A stretch of 64,000 nt of DNA. Source: Halorubrum sp. DM2. Lineage in GTDB: Archaea; Halobacteriota; Halobacteria; Halobacteriales; Haloferacaceae. The notes below the pieces were generated by a model. That model did no database searches. It was not told the DNA's origin and worked only from the letters and a program-made list of their open reading frames with translations. Shown here in pieces: positions 36,957-46,089 of the stretch. Position 1 is the first letter of the stretch. Every line of letters begins with the position of its first letter. The position numbers were made by a program, and so were the translations under genes. The DNA is taken from the NCBI RefSeq assembly GCF_901686465.1, contig NZ_LR594487.1, forward strand, positions 778,894-842,893, written 5' to 3'.

Positions 36957-38024
36957 CTACTTCGCATACACGCTCATCGCGTCGGCGTTGAGGTCGACTG
37001 AGACCTCTCCGGAATCGGGAACGTCCGTTCGTCCCTGGACGGCGACATCGAGTTCCGGAAGCGAATCGTCGTGGGGTTCGATCACTAAATTGGTTCGCTC
37101 TCCGTGGAAATACTGATCGACAATGGTACCGTCGATGGCGCCGCCCCCGGCCTCCGTGACTTCGACTTCTTCAGGCCGGATAGACGCGATCACCTCGCCT
37201 TTGGTCGAAGGCTCACCGAGCTCGACGGTGACGTCGACCTCGGCGTCGAGTTCGAGTCGCGGCGGGTGCGTCGTGTTCTCGACGACGCCGTCGAGGAGGT
37301 TCGTATCTCCGATAAAATCGGCGACGAACGCGGTTTCGGGTTCGCGGTAGATCTCCTTGGGCGTCCCGATCTGTTCGATCTGCCCGTTGTTCATTACGGC
37401 GAGTCGATCGGACATGCTCATCGCCACGTCTTGGTCGTGTGTTACGTAGAAGAACGTGCTCTCTACACGATCGTGGATCTCCTGAAGCTCGACTTGCATC
37501 TGCTGGCGCAGCTTCCGGTCGAGGCTCGAAAGGGGCTCGTCCAGAAGCAGAATATCCGGTTCGTTCACCAGCGCACGTGCGATCGCCACGCGCTGCTGTT
37601 GTCCACCGGAGAGGTCCTGTGGCTTCCGGTCACCGTACCCGGAGAGGTCAACGATGTCGAGATACTTCTCGACGAGCCGGTCGCGTTCGTCGGCCTCAAC
37701 GGCGTTCTTTTTCAGTCCATATCCGACGTTTTCGGCGACGGTCATGTGCGGGAAAAGCGAGAGTCCCTGAAACACGAGGTTCGTGTTCCGCTTGTTCGGC
37801 GGCCGGTGGACGACGTCTTCGCCTTCGATGCGGATCGAGCCGTCGGTCGGTGTCTCGAACCCGCTGATCATCCGTAGCGTGGTCGTTTTTCCGCAACCCG
37901 ACGGACCGAGCAACGAGAAGAACTCGCCGTGCCGGAGGTCGATGTCGATCCCGTCTACAGCGGTCGTGTCGCCGAAATCTTTCCGAACGCCATCAAGCTG
38001 TACTGCCGTCGTTGGTGTCGTCAT
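36957..38024 (-). CDS. potA: Polyamine-type ABC transporter ATP-binding protein
   Basis: 355 aa. Walker A GPSGCGKTT, signature LSGGQQQR, Walker B ILLLDEPLSSLD and the H-loop VTHDQ are all present. A C-terminal TOBE domain (about residues 280-350) is typical of PotA/CysA-class ATPases. Start ATG 38024 has a TATA element (CTTAAATAT, 38047-38055 reverse) 23-31 nt upstream. It is divergent from potDBC, with which it should form one importer. Confidence 0.92.
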   Translation of the reverse strand: MTTPTTAVQLDGVRKDFGDTTAVDGIDIDLRHGEFFSLLGPSGCGKTTTLRMISGFETPTDGSIRIEGEDVVHRPPNKRNTNLVFQGLSLFPHMTVAENVGYGLKKNAVEADERDRLVEKYLDIVDLSGYGDRKPQDLSGGQQQRVAIARALVNEPDILLLDEPLSSLDRKLRQQMQVELQEIHDRVESTFFYVTHDQDVAMSMSDRLAVMNNGQIEQIGTPKEIYREPETAFVADFIGDTNLLDGVVENTTHPPRLELDAEVDVTVELGEPSTKGEVIASIRPEEVEVTEAGGGAIDGTIVDQYFHGERTNLVIEPHDDSLPELDVAVQGRTDVPDSGEVSVDLNADAMSVYAK

Positions 38025-38323
38025 ATGGGTCCAGAACACATGTATCATATTTAAGCTTTGTCCAGCAAAAATGAGAATATCTAATTGTATATGCGGTTTT
38101 ATCATGTATATACCAGAGATACTAACGTATTTTGGGATATAATATTTATAGTCAAAAAATAATTCTCTGGGAAGAACTCTGCTAGAACTGGTAGTCAAAA
38201 TTAGACATATGATTTACAATATTCGAAAATAGGCCATACTCAAATGAATTTAAGGAAATTAATCCACTGTTCTAGTTATGCTACGGTAGATTTATTGCGT
38301 ATTGACGAACTCTCGTCTCACGC
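38025..38323. promoter_or_regulatory. Divergent AT-rich promoter region of the pot importer
   Basis: About 300 bp, the most AT-rich stretch in the window so far. It holds the potA TATA element (38047-38055 reverse) and a TATA-like TTTATTG (38291-38297) 27-33 nt before the potD ATG. No gene seen. Such a long shared control region suggests joint regulation of both halves of the transporter, but I could not identify an operator repeat. Confidence 0.6.
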
Positions 38324-39412
38324 ATGGAAGACAGACGACAGTTCATCAAAGCGGCAGGCGCGGCCGGTGTCACCGGCATCGCGGGCCTGTCTGGATGTAT
38401 GGGCGGTAGTAGCGGAACGACTGTGTCGATCCTCACCTGGACCGGCTATGACGCGGTCAACGACCAAATTGAGGAGACGCTCGACGGCGTCGAGCTTGAG
38501 ATCTCGATAGCCGACGGTTCCGCGAATATGTTCTCCACCGTGAACGCTGGCGGGGGAGAGCAGTACGACATCGTCATACCGAACAACGAGTATGTGCCCC
38601 GGTTCATCGACGCCGATCTGGCCGCGCCGGTGGACATGGACATCATGACCAACTTCGACGCACTGTATCCGACGTTCCAAGACGCCGCCGAAACGCAATT
38701 CGCCAGTGACGGCGACGTCTACGGCCTTCCCGTCCAGTTCGGGTGGTACGCGTACGGATACGATAGCTCGGTCCTCTCGGAGGATCACGAACACTCCTAC
38801 GATGTCCTCTTCAGCGAGGAGTACGAGGGAGTCGATCTCACGGGGGGCATCACGCTGTATGACGGCTACTACAAGACGATCATGGCGACGGGACTCTCCC
38901 TCGGCTACACCGAGGCGTTCGAGGGCGACACGGTGTCGTTCACCGACGAACAGCTCACGACTATCGAGGAGACGCTAACCGATTTCAAACCAAACCTCCT
39001 CGGGTTCGTCCACGACGAAGAGACGCTCACGCAAGATTACCAGAACGGGAACATCGTCGCGTCATTCGCGAACCGGAGCACCCACGTAGGAATCATGAAC
39101 GACGTCGAGAGCGTGAGGTTCTCTCAGCCGGCCGAAGAGGAACTCACTTGGTTCGAGGGTGCCATCGTCACAGCCGGCTCCTCGAACAAGGAAGCTTCCT
39201 TCCGTGTCTTGAACGAGTACATCAGTCCCGAGACCGGCGCAGCGCTGTCGGAGAACCGTAACATCATGAACACTTCTCAAGACGCGATGGGCAACATCGA
39301 CTCGGAGGCGCTCCAGATCGAGCCGGGCGTGCTCGACGGGATGATCCCCTTCAAGCCCGCGGAGCAGGACGAGGAGTGGATCGAGATGTTCGAACGGATC
39401 AAGAACGCGTGA
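38324..39412 (+). CDS. potD: Polyamine-type ABC solute-binding lipoprotein (Tat exported)
   Basis: 362 aa. N-terminus: twin-arginine RRQFIK at residues 4-9, a hydrophobic stretch, then lipobox LSGC with Cys25. This is a Tat substrate lipid-anchored outside the cell. The mature part is a PotD/PotF-like periplasmic-binding fold (ILTWTGYDAVNDQIEE, YDIVIPNNEYV, YGLPVQFGWYAYGYD). It starts an operon potD-potB-potC. Ligand is probably a polyamine or similar cationic compound; other relatives bind different small molecules. Confidence 0.88.
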   Translation: MEDRRQFIKAAGAAGVTGIAGLSGCMGGSSGTTVSILTWTGYDAVNDQIEETLDGVELEISIADGSANMFSTVNAGGGEQYDIVIPNNEYVPRFIDADLAAPVDMDIMTNFDALYPTFQDAAETQFASDGDVYGLPVQFGWYAYGYDSSVLSEDHEHSYDVLFSEEYEGVDLTGGITLYDGYYKTIMATGLSLGYTEAFEGDTVSFTDEQLTTIEETLTDFKPNLLGFVHDEETLTQDYQNGNIVASFANRSTHVGIMNDVESVRFSQPAEEELTWFEGAIVTAGSSNKEASFRVLNEYISPETGAALSENRNIMNTSQDAMGNIDSEALQIEPGVLDGMIPFKPAEQDEEWIEMFERIKNA

Positions 39413-39419
39413 GCGAAAG

Positions 39420-40325
39420 ATGGGCACCATCCAGAAACTCGGAGACGCGTTCGAACGGCGAGGCGAACGGGCGAAGCTCGCGCTCATGGTGGGACCCGGA
39501 GTCGGATGGCTGCTCACGCTGATACTGATTCCGACTGCGTTCCTCGTGATGGTGAGCTTCGCGGAGGTCAACCAATCCTACGACGTGGTGTGGTCCTTCT
39601 CGGTGTCGAACTACCGAGAACTATTCGTCGGGGAAAGCGGGTGGTTTACCACGCCGTTTGTCGACTCGTTTTTCCTTTCGTTGCGCATCGCAGGGGCAAC
39701 CACGTTTCTGACGGTCGTTCTCGCGTACCCCGTTGCGTACCTGCTCACGCGGCTGTCCGGACGCCGGTTCAAGATAGTACTGTTCGCGGTCCTAGTCCCG
39801 TTCTTCACCATCTTCATCGTCCGGATCTACTCGTGGCTCTCCCTGTTCGGCAGCCAAGGACTGATCAACTCGGCACTGCTTGCGACTCCCCTCGTCTCCG
39901 AGCCGCTCGGGGTCTTCGAGTACGGGGTCGTGGCGGTGATTATCTCACTCACCCACGCGTTCTTCCCGTACATGCTGCTGACGCTGTACTCGAGTCTCGA
40001 AGGGATCGATTACGGCGTCATCGAGGCGTCGCGGGACCTCGGGGCAACGCGACTGGAGATTGCGAAAGACATCGTGATACCGCTGTCAGCGCAGGGACTT
40101 ATCACCGGCTGTGTTTTCGTCTTCGTCCCCGCGCTTGGGACGTTCATCACGCCGCAGTTCCTCGCACGCGGGAAGTTCACTATGATCGCCGAGGTGCTTA
40201 CGTCGAGAATAAACGAACTGTACGCGATCAACTACGGCGCGGCCGGGTCGTTGTTCCTGATCATCCCGACCATAATCGCGTTCGCTATCGTGATGCGTAC
40301 CACCAGCCTGGAGGCGATGGGGTGA
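39420..40325 (+). CDS. potB: ABC transporter permease (PotB-like)
   Basis: 301 aa, six membrane helices, binding-protein-dependent permease of the PotB class. The EAA loop reads EASRDLGATRLEIAKDIVIPLSAQG. The start at 39420 is 7 nt after the potD stop, so it is co-translated. The first cytoplasmic segment is short and basic. It pairs with PotC to form the channel energised by PotA. Confidence 0.9.
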   Translation: MGTIQKLGDAFERRGERAKLALMVGPGVGWLLTLILIPTAFLVMVSFAEVNQSYDVVWSFSVSNYRELFVGESGWFTTPFVDSFFLSLRIAGATTFLTVVLAYPVAYLLTRLSGRRFKIVLFAVLVPFFTIFIVRIYSWLSLFGSQGLINSALLATPLVSEPLGVFEYGVVAVIISLTHAFFPYMLLTLYSSLEGIDYGVIEASRDLGATRLEIAKDIVIPLSAQGLITGCVFVFVPALGTFITPQFLARGKFTMIAEVLTSRINELYAINYGAAGSLFLIIPTIIAFAIVMRTTSLEAMG

Positions 40326-40328
40326 ACG

Positions 40329-41195
40329 ATGTCAGACCGTGAAAAATACAGTTGGCTGTCGCAGATCGTCGGCGAACCCGGGCTCACGGAGAGCGTTTCC
40401 GTAGACCGGATCGTTTCCGCAGTCGCATCGTACGGTATGTGGGTGTTGACGATCGGGGTCATCGTGTTCCTCTGGCTCCCGCTCTCGCAGATCATCGTGC
40501 TCTCGTTCACGGAGAACTCCGTACTGTTCCCCCTCGGGGGGGTTACCCTCCAGAACTACGTCAGCCTGTTCACTAACGAGGGGCTCCTGATGGCAGCCAG
40601 ACAGAGCGCGTTCGTGGCGACTGTATCGGCGTCAATCGCAGCGCTGATCGGCGTCCCAATGGGGTTCGCGATTACACGGCACACCTTCCGCGGTAGGTCG
40701 ATACTCAGGGGGCTCGTTATCGTCCCGCTGTTGATGCCGGGGATCATCATGGGGATCTCGATCCTCATTCTGTTCCGCGTCGCCGGGCTGCCGTCCGGAT
40801 TCTTTGCGACCGTGCTTACTCACTCCGTGTACGGGCTCCCGTTTATCGTCTTGCCCGTAATCGCCAGACTTGCGGTTTTTGACCGCAAACTTGAGGAGGG
40901 GGCGCGCGACCTCGGTGCGGGCAGTCGAAGCGTGCTGACAGACGTCACTCTCCCGATCATCTCGCCCGCGATCGCGGCCGGCTTCATCTTCGCATGGCTC
41001 CGTTCGTTCGAGGACTTCATTCGCGTCTTCTTCGTCGGCGGGACCATGGATGCGCTGACTAAAGAGATGTACGGGATGGTGGTGTACTCTCAAGGCACCG
41101 AGGCGATGGACCCGATGGCGACGATTATTGTGCTTATTGTCAGCATTGCGCTCGCCGTCGCGATCAACTTCCGGGACATTCTCGAGTACGTGTAG
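40329..41195 (+). CDS. potC: ABC transporter permease (PotC-like)
   Basis: 288 aa, six helices. The EAA loop reads EEGARDLGAGSRSVLTDVTLPIISPAI. The ATG lies 3 nt after the potB stop. The longer N-terminal extension (about 45 residues before the first helix) is unusual for PotC. It completes the importer; a second solute-binding protein is not seen. Confidence 0.9.
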   Translation: MSDREKYSWLSQIVGEPGLTESVSVDRIVSAVASYGMWVLTIGVIVFLWLPLSQIIVLSFTENSVLFPLGGVTLQNYVSLFTNEGLLMAARQSAFVATVSASIAALIGVPMGFAITRHTFRGRSILRGLVIVPLLMPGIIMGISILILFRVAGLPSGFFATVLTHSVYGLPFIVLPVIARLAVFDRKLEEGARDLGAGSRSVLTDVTLPIISPAIAAGFIFAWLRSFEDFIRVFFVGGTMDALTKEMYGMVVYSQGTEAMDPMATIIVLIVSIALAVAINFRDILEYV

Positions 41196-41293
41196 ACGCC
41201 ACAGCGACGACTTCCTCGCTGTGGTGTTTCTCCCACTGCTTGGATTTGGGCCGTTCTTAAGCCGCCTCCTGTGGATTCAACGGAGCGGAACGG

Positions 41294-42205
41294 TCACCCT
41301 GAAAACGTGACAAGGGAGGCACCCGTCACGACGAACACCGCGGCCAAGACAAGTCGCCAGGTGATTTGCTCAAGGTGTTGTGGAAGAAGGACGATGGATA
41401 ACGCGATGACGATCAGCGGAGCGGTATGGATGATCGGGATCGCGACTACCACCGGGGCGGAAGCGATTGCTCCGAAGTACGCAAGTAATCCGATCGTGCT
41501 TGCCAGTCCGGCACCGGCGTACCACCTCATCTGCGGATTCTCAAACAGCCTCGGCAGAGCATTCTCGTGTAGCGTTCGATAGCCAGTGTATCCGATAAAT
41601 GCCGTGAGCATCATGACACTGAGTCCGACGAGAATCGGTGTCCCCGTATCAAGCCCGACCCTAAGGAGTAATGGCTCGACGCCAGTGAACACCGCAGCAC
41701 TCACCGGCAGCAGTAGTAACGCCCCCACCTCCCGCAGCGAGTCTTGGGGTCGATCGGTAGAGGCAGTCAGCCATACAATGCCGGCGACCCCACCGACGAT
41801 ACAAAAGATACCAGCAAGGTGAGGCAGTGTCAGCGTTTCATCAAACAACCGAACCGCCAGCACAGTGGATACGAGCGTTGAGGCCGACACGATCGGAGTC
41901 GTTCGACTTGCGCCGATCCGGTTAATTCCCGCAAACATACAAACGCGTCCTAACACGAGGCCAACGATTCCCGCCGTGGCGAACGCTCCGACTGCGACCG
42001 CCGAGAGTCCGTAGTCCGGATAGTAGAGAACAGCAGTTAAGGGCCCGATGAGACCGAGGTTAACGCTCATCACGACGATGACTGCGTCGCTAGTATTGCC
42101 CGAATCTGTTCCGATCCGTATACAGAGGTTCTGTACTGCCAATAAAACGGCAGCAACGATTGCTAGCGTGAGTCCAACCAGAGAACCGAGTGATGGTATT
42201 GTCAT
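41294..42205 (-). CDS. EamA-family (DMT) exporter, second copy
   Basis: 303 aa from ATG 42205; the upstream in-frame codons start with TTG and are not membrane-like. Ten helices in two EamA repeats. Sequence differs strongly from the exporter at 29.6 kb (less GC-biased codons, Ile-rich), indicating a separate origin. It converges with potC. Probable efflux of amino acids or related metabolites. Confidence 0.85.
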   Translation of the reverse strand: MTIPSLGSLVGLTLAIVAAVLLAVQNLCIRIGTDSGNTSDAVIVVMSVNLGLIGPLTAVLYYPDYGLSAVAVGAFATAGIVGLVLGRVCMFAGINRIGASRTTPIVSASTLVSTVLAVRLFDETLTLPHLAGIFCIVGGVAGIVWLTASTDRPQDSLREVGALLLLPVSAAVFTGVEPLLLRVGLDTGTPILVGLSVMMLTAFIGYTGYRTLHENALPRLFENPQMRWYAGAGLASTIGLLAYFGAIASAPVVVAIPIIHTAPLIVIALSIVLLPQHLEQITWRLVLAAVFVVTGASLVTFSG

Positions 42206-42381
42206 TTTGGGAACTACATGAGAAAACGTAGTCAAGACGTTCTTTGTAAATGTATGGTGAAAAAACCTGATTCGCGACCCATGATCAATATATCCGTCTT
42301 AATCATACAATATTGATAAAAGCCAGCGAGATATGGTTCCATATAACATATGCCATGATCGCGTGTTGTCTCAACGTTTGA

Positions 42382-42531
42382 GATACCGACGCCCGGACCG
42401 GCCGCCCGGAGGCGTACATGGCCGGCACGACCATCACGAACGCCCGCACGGACTGTCTCGGCGCGCTCGCAATCCGTGAACTCGCACCCGAGGCGGCCAC
42501 GCTCGGCGTGATCGGCGCGGGGGCGCAAGCC
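42382..42531 (+). pseudogene. Ornithine cyclodeaminase/alanine dehydrogenase fragment
   Basis: An open segment after a TGA reads DTDARTGRPEAYMAGTTIT followed by NARTDCLGALAIREL and LGVIGAGAQA. This matches the central part of the ornithine cyclodeaminase/mu-crystallin family, from the substrate-binding region into the NAD Gly-rich motif. Both ends are missing: upstream is unrelated AT-rich DNA and downstream it runs directly into the duplicated Cys-rich gene fragment. A clear relic of a deleted gene. Confidence 0.75.
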
Positions 42532-42721
42532 CACAGAGAGACCGGAACTCTTCGAGGTGGTCGTCACACCCGACGAGCGGGATCGTTAGTTGGTCGAGCA
42601 GCAGAAACGAGAGACTTCCCCTTCCCGGTGACCGAAGAGCAGATTCACAGGCAGCACACTGAACGAACTGATTCCTGTCGGCGGAATCCGGCGCTGACCG
42701 AAGGGGGGTTCCGTCATCCAT
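42524..42721 (-). pseudogene. Truncated duplicate of the Cys-rich gene at 33.2 kb
   Basis: Reading from ATG 42721 it reproduces the first 60-odd residues of the intact copy (MDDGTPLRSAPDSADRNQF..., GCDDHLEEFRSLCGLA). It then loses homology exactly where the ornithine cyclodeaminase fragment begins on the other strand. Several amino-acid changes separate the copies, so the event is not recent. Confidence 0.75.
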
Positions 42722-42759
42722 ACTCGGCTGTATCGCCAGTCGGAGGGCCACACCGGTAA
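42524..42759 (+). repeat. Direct repeat, right copy (236 bp)
   Basis: Counterpart of 33439-33674 at an offset of 9085 bp. The left boundary is sharp, at CGCAAGCCCACAGAG inside the cyclodeaminase fragment. The right boundary fades at GGTAA. Confidence 0.85.
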
Positions 42760-42786
42760 CACGGTCACGGGAGAGCCGCGACCGAG

Positions 42787-43419
42787 TCACCGGACGCCGA
42801 CGAGTGCGAGAAGCCGCCACGCCATGTAGAGCGCCACGATCCAGATCACCCCCGCTGAAATCACGTTGAGATACCGAAGTCGGTCGTCGGACAGAACGGA
42901 ACTCCCGAGGAGTCGACCACCGGCCGCCAGTCCGAGAAACCACGCCCACGAGACGAGGAGACACGCCGCGGTGAACGCCCACCGGCCGGGCGACGCGTAC
43001 GCCAGCGCGTTCGTTCCGATCACCCCGATCGTGTCCAGAATCGCGTGCGGATTGAGCAACGACACGGACGCGGTGAACCCGACCTGTTCACGAACGCCCA
43101 GACGCGTCTCGTCTTGCGAGTCGAGAGCCGTGGCAGGGGCCGAAAGGAGCGTCCACCCGACGTAGATCAGAAACACCACCCCGCTGCCGAGGAGGACCGT
43201 CTGAAGCCACGCGAACTCGATCACCACGGCGGAGACGCCGAGAACTCCACCCAGAATGAGGACGGTGTCTGCCACCCCGGCGGTGAGGACGGTCGGCAGC
43301 GAGCGGCGAAGTCGGGGCTGGGTCGCGCCCTGCTGGAACACGAACACGTTCTGTGGCCCGACGGCGGCGATCAGTCCCACGGAGAGCGTGAGTCCGTGGA
43401 CGAACGCTGTCGTAACCAT
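42787..43419 (-). CDS. LysE/ArgO-family amino acid exporter
   Basis: 210-aa six-helix exporter. It begins MVTTAFVHGLTLSVGLIAAVGPQNVFVFQQG, the LysE/ArgO signature with GPQN, and continues with GVLGVSAVV, SVSLLNPHAILDT and a hydrophobic C-terminus. Exports basic or other amino acids in bacteria. Together with the two EamA proteins it makes three candidate amino-acid exporters in 14 kb. Start ATG 43419. Confidence 0.9.
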   Translation of the reverse strand: MVTTAFVHGLTLSVGLIAAVGPQNVFVFQQGATQPRLRRSLPTVLTAGVADTVLILGGVLGVSAVVIEFAWLQTVLLGSGVVFLIYVGWTLLSAPATALDSQDETRLGVREQVGFTASVSLLNPHAILDTIGVIGTNALAYASPGRWAFTAACLLVSWAWFLGLAAGGRLLGSSVLSDDRLRYLNVISAGVIWIVALYMAWRLLALVGVR

Positions 43420-43994
43420 CTGGGAACTGTATTGATCGTCTATCGGGAGGAACTAGGGTGGCCGGATACTGGCAAGACGGCCGGGCTTCCCGCGTCTCGG
43501 CACCGGTTTTGGTCGGTTCAGACGGACGAGACGGTCGGTATATCCCGATGCCGATCGCCCGAGGGTATCCAAACGATTCACGAGTATCCTCGCAAACTGG
43601 AGTTCCGCACGGAACTACCGAAACGGTCACTGGAAAGATCCGTCGCACGGAACTACAAGACGAGGCCGAAGTCGACGCTGAAGCAGAGCTCAGAACACCG
43701 TTCTCGACACCGTGTCGCTGGCGGCCTCTCCGCAGTTGCGGTCGGTGTGCTGATGGCTTCCGTGGGGTCGACTCGGAACGACGACGACGGATACCGCGGG
43801 CGGACAACATCGCGCTCGCCGCTCTCACGCTGACGTGTGTCACGTCGGTGCCGGGATTACACTGGCGTAGGCTGCGCCTTCTGATTCACCTATTGAGATG
43901 GCATGATCGGCTCGTTAGCATGTCTCTCGTTCACTACCCTTGGCGGATATATCAACACGAATAATCTCGACGAAAGCGACATCAACCCCAACTG
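43420..43994. other. No confident gene; probably degraded sequence
   Basis: About 575 bp. Several overlapping short frames exist on both strands but none has haloarchaeal codon bias, a recognisable domain or a good start. It may contain a decayed gene. GGATATATC at 43945-43953 is a probable TATA element for the transducer downstream, about 45 nt before its first ATG. Confidence 0.45.
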
Positions 43995-45326
43995 ATGCTT
44001 CCCGGTATGGCCGCAGTTACACAGAACGACCAGCTCCAAGCCGCGGAGACGGCGTCAGACGGGGATTTCTGGCGACATACCTTCGAACAGTTCATCGCAG
44101 AGCTTCCCGAAGCAGCGTTCGTCGTCGACGCCGCCGGCGACATCACCCAATGGAACGAGACAACGGCCGAGCTCCTCGGGCTTCCCGCAAGCGAGGCCGT
44201 CGGTATGAACGCGTACGACGTGTTCGGTACCGAGGGCAAAGACGAGACGCTCGCCGAGGAAGTCGTCCGTACCGGCACCGCCATCCGCGAAGACGAGTTC
44301 CGATCCGCAGAGCGGCCTGACGGGACGCAAGCGCATGCCCGCGCCATCGGAACGCCCATCCAGACGCCAACCGGAGAAGTCGTCGGGGCAGTCGAGCTGC
44401 TCTTTGACGTCACCACCGTCGTCGAACAGCGAGAGACGCTGTCGGACCTGCAAGAAGAGCTCTCGGACAACGTGGAGACATCGATGGCGCAGCTGGGCGA
44501 GTCGACCTCCGAAGTCGCGGATCGATCGAACGAGATCACCCAGCTTGTCTCCGAACAAGCGGCCGAACTCGAAAGCACCCAAAGCGACGTCTCCGGGTTC
44601 AGCGCAACCGTCGAAGAGATCGCCTCCAGCGCCGAGGAGGTCAGCACCCAAAGCGCCGAATCAAGGGAACTCGCGGAAGACTCCGTCGAGACCGCCGACG
44701 AGGTCATCGATCAGGTCGACGACACGGCTGAGAAGTCGGCAACGGTTGCGGACGACGTCGCGGAACTGAAAGGCGAGATCGAACAGGTCGAAGAGCTCGT
44801 CGGCGTGATCAACGATATCGCCGAGCAGACGAACATGCTCGCGTTGAACGCCAACATCGAGGCGGCACGCAACGACAGCGACGGCTTCGCCGTCGTCGCG
44901 GACGAGGTGAAGAACTTAGCGAATCGGTCGCAAGACCAAGCCGACGAGATTGAAGAGATCGTCACGAGGATCAAAGCGAAGGCGACCCGAACAACCGACG
45001 AGGTAGAGGCGGCCAACGACGAGATCCAGTCCGCAAGAGACGACATCCAGGGCGTCCTCGAAAACCAGAAGCAAATTCTGAAGGCGGTCGAACAGACCGA
45101 AAGCGGGATCAGCGAGATCGCAGCCGCAACGGACGAACAGGCGAGCGTGGCCGAAGAGATTTCGAGCGCCGTCGACGACGTCTCCGACCGGGCACACGTT
45201 GTCAGCGACGAGATCGAAGAGATCGCGGACGAAAACGAGAGCCAGACCGAGATGGTGACCCGTCTCACTCGGGAGGTCGAAGACATCGACCGGCAGCTCG
45301 CGAACGTGATGAGCCGGTCAGTCTGA
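43995..45326 (+). CDS. Soluble PAS-domain methyl-accepting chemotaxis transducer
   Basis: 443-aa cytoplasmic transducer without membrane helices. PAS domain at about residues 30-145 (FVVDAAGDITQWNETTAELLG, then ARAIGTPIQTPTGEVVG). A long coiled-coil signalling domain follows with the hairpin tip DIAEQTNMLALNANIEAAR and DGFAVVADEVKNLA. Gln/Glu pairs in flanking helices are potential methylation sites. It would signal through CheA/CheW to the archaellum. The sensed cue is unknown (redox, FAD or a metabolite via PAS). ATG 44007 is an alternative start. Confidence 0.92.
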   Translation: MLPGMAAVTQNDQLQAAETASDGDFWRHTFEQFIAELPEAAFVVDAAGDITQWNETTAELLGLPASEAVGMNAYDVFGTEGKDETLAEEVVRTGTAIREDEFRSAERPDGTQAHARAIGTPIQTPTGEVVGAVELLFDVTTVVEQRETLSDLQEELSDNVETSMAQLGESTSEVADRSNEITQLVSEQAAELESTQSDVSGFSATVEEIASSAEEVSTQSAESRELAEDSVETADEVIDQVDDTAEKSATVADDVAELKGEIEQVEELVGVINDIAEQTNMLALNANIEAARNDSDGFAVVADEVKNLANRSQDQADEIEEIVTRIKAKATRTTDEVEAANDEIQSARDDIQGVLENQKQILKAVEQTESGISEIAAATDEQASVAEEISSAVDDVSDRAHVVSDEIEEIADENESQTEMVTRLTREVEDIDRQLANVMSRSV

Positions 45327-45792
45327 CGTCCTCAGCGCCGCAGTCAACATCCCGGGAGATACTGTGTCATCGCTGTCGCCTGCGCGAGTGGCTTTTTGAA
45401 ATCCTCCGCAGTTGATAGTTTTACACCCTTAGTCACTCAGTAGAGTAAGCGTAATCAACACAACAGCAGACGCTTATTTCGTTAAAGTGAACCCCCGGAC
45501 TCAGGGAACAGTATCAAGTCCTAAATTTTTTCGTGATATCGACGAGCCAACGACTTTTACGGGAGTACAAGGAGAAAACCTCGCGCTTCAGCGCGGGGAG
45601 GATGTCAAACTTGCCGTCACGAGAATCTACAGTATCGCTGTCCTTTTCTGAGGATTTTCATCCCTAGTAGATTTCGTCGTCAGTCTGCTCTGTTGAATCC
45701 GATGGCGGCAAGCGGATCACAACAGCTGAAGGAGCGATTATCTGGCTCTTTGCCGTTCAAGATATTTGTACGGTCCCCCCCGACAGAAACGG
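45327..45792. other. Intergenic with transposon relics
   Basis: No gene seen. It contains a degenerate terminal-repeat-like GGCTTTTTGAAATCCTC at 45390-45406, the solo IS200/IS605 right end at 45566-45607, TCTGAGGATTTTCA near 45645 and GCTCTGTTGAATCC near 45700. The terminal motifs recall the ends of the 384-bp element at 60.75 kb, suggesting nested, decayed insertions. Confidence 0.5.
45566..45607 (+). mobile_element. Solo right end of an IS200/IS605 (IS1341-type) element, second copy
   Basis: Starts TACAAGGAGAAAA, hairpin CCTCGCGC-TTCA-GCGCGGGG (45579-45598), ends GAGGATGTCA. It matches the copy at 28261 except for changes that keep the hairpin paired through G-T wobble. No transposase or tnpB gene lies nearby. 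Confidence 0.65.
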
Positions 45793-46089
45793 CTATGCCG
45801 TGGTAATGGCGTACAACACGACACAGAGGCCGATAACTGTCACGAGACCCCGTACGAGTAAGACGACACCGTTTCCCGCGCCGGTCAGATCAGCAAACAT
45901 AACCGCCACAAAAACGCCTGCTGTCAGCAGAGCGATACCGATGGCGAGTGCCCGCATCTTCGCAGAGCCGTTCCGTCGGTATCCGCGATAAGCTAGCGTA
46001 GCGACAAACAGCCCAACGACGGCAGTCACGCCGCGAGCTACCGAAACCATACTGAGCGGTTCCAGCGCCAGCAAACTCTCTACTATCAT
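45793..46089 (-). CDS. Small membrane protein (DUF7521-like), downstream copy
   Basis: 98 aa from ATG 46089, which overlaps the stop of the preceding gene by 4 bp (ATGA). Three hydrophobic segments: GVTAVVGLFVATLAYRGYRR, ALAIGIALLTAGVFVAVMFA and LLVRGLVTVIGLCVVLYAI. Similar in size and pattern to its neighbour. Such pairs behind a winged-helix gene recur in haloarchaea. The DUF name is from memory; function unknown. Confidence 0.7.
   Translation of the reverse strand: MIVESLLALEPLSMVSVARGVTAVVGLFVATLAYRGYRRNGSAKMRALAIGIALLTAGVFVAVMFADLTGAGNGVVLLVRGLVTVIGLCVVLYAITTA

Noticed and set aside
43458-43964. 168-codon frame between LysE and the chemotaxis gene
   Set aside because: No domain, weak codon bias and no plausible promoter; treated as degraded sequence.
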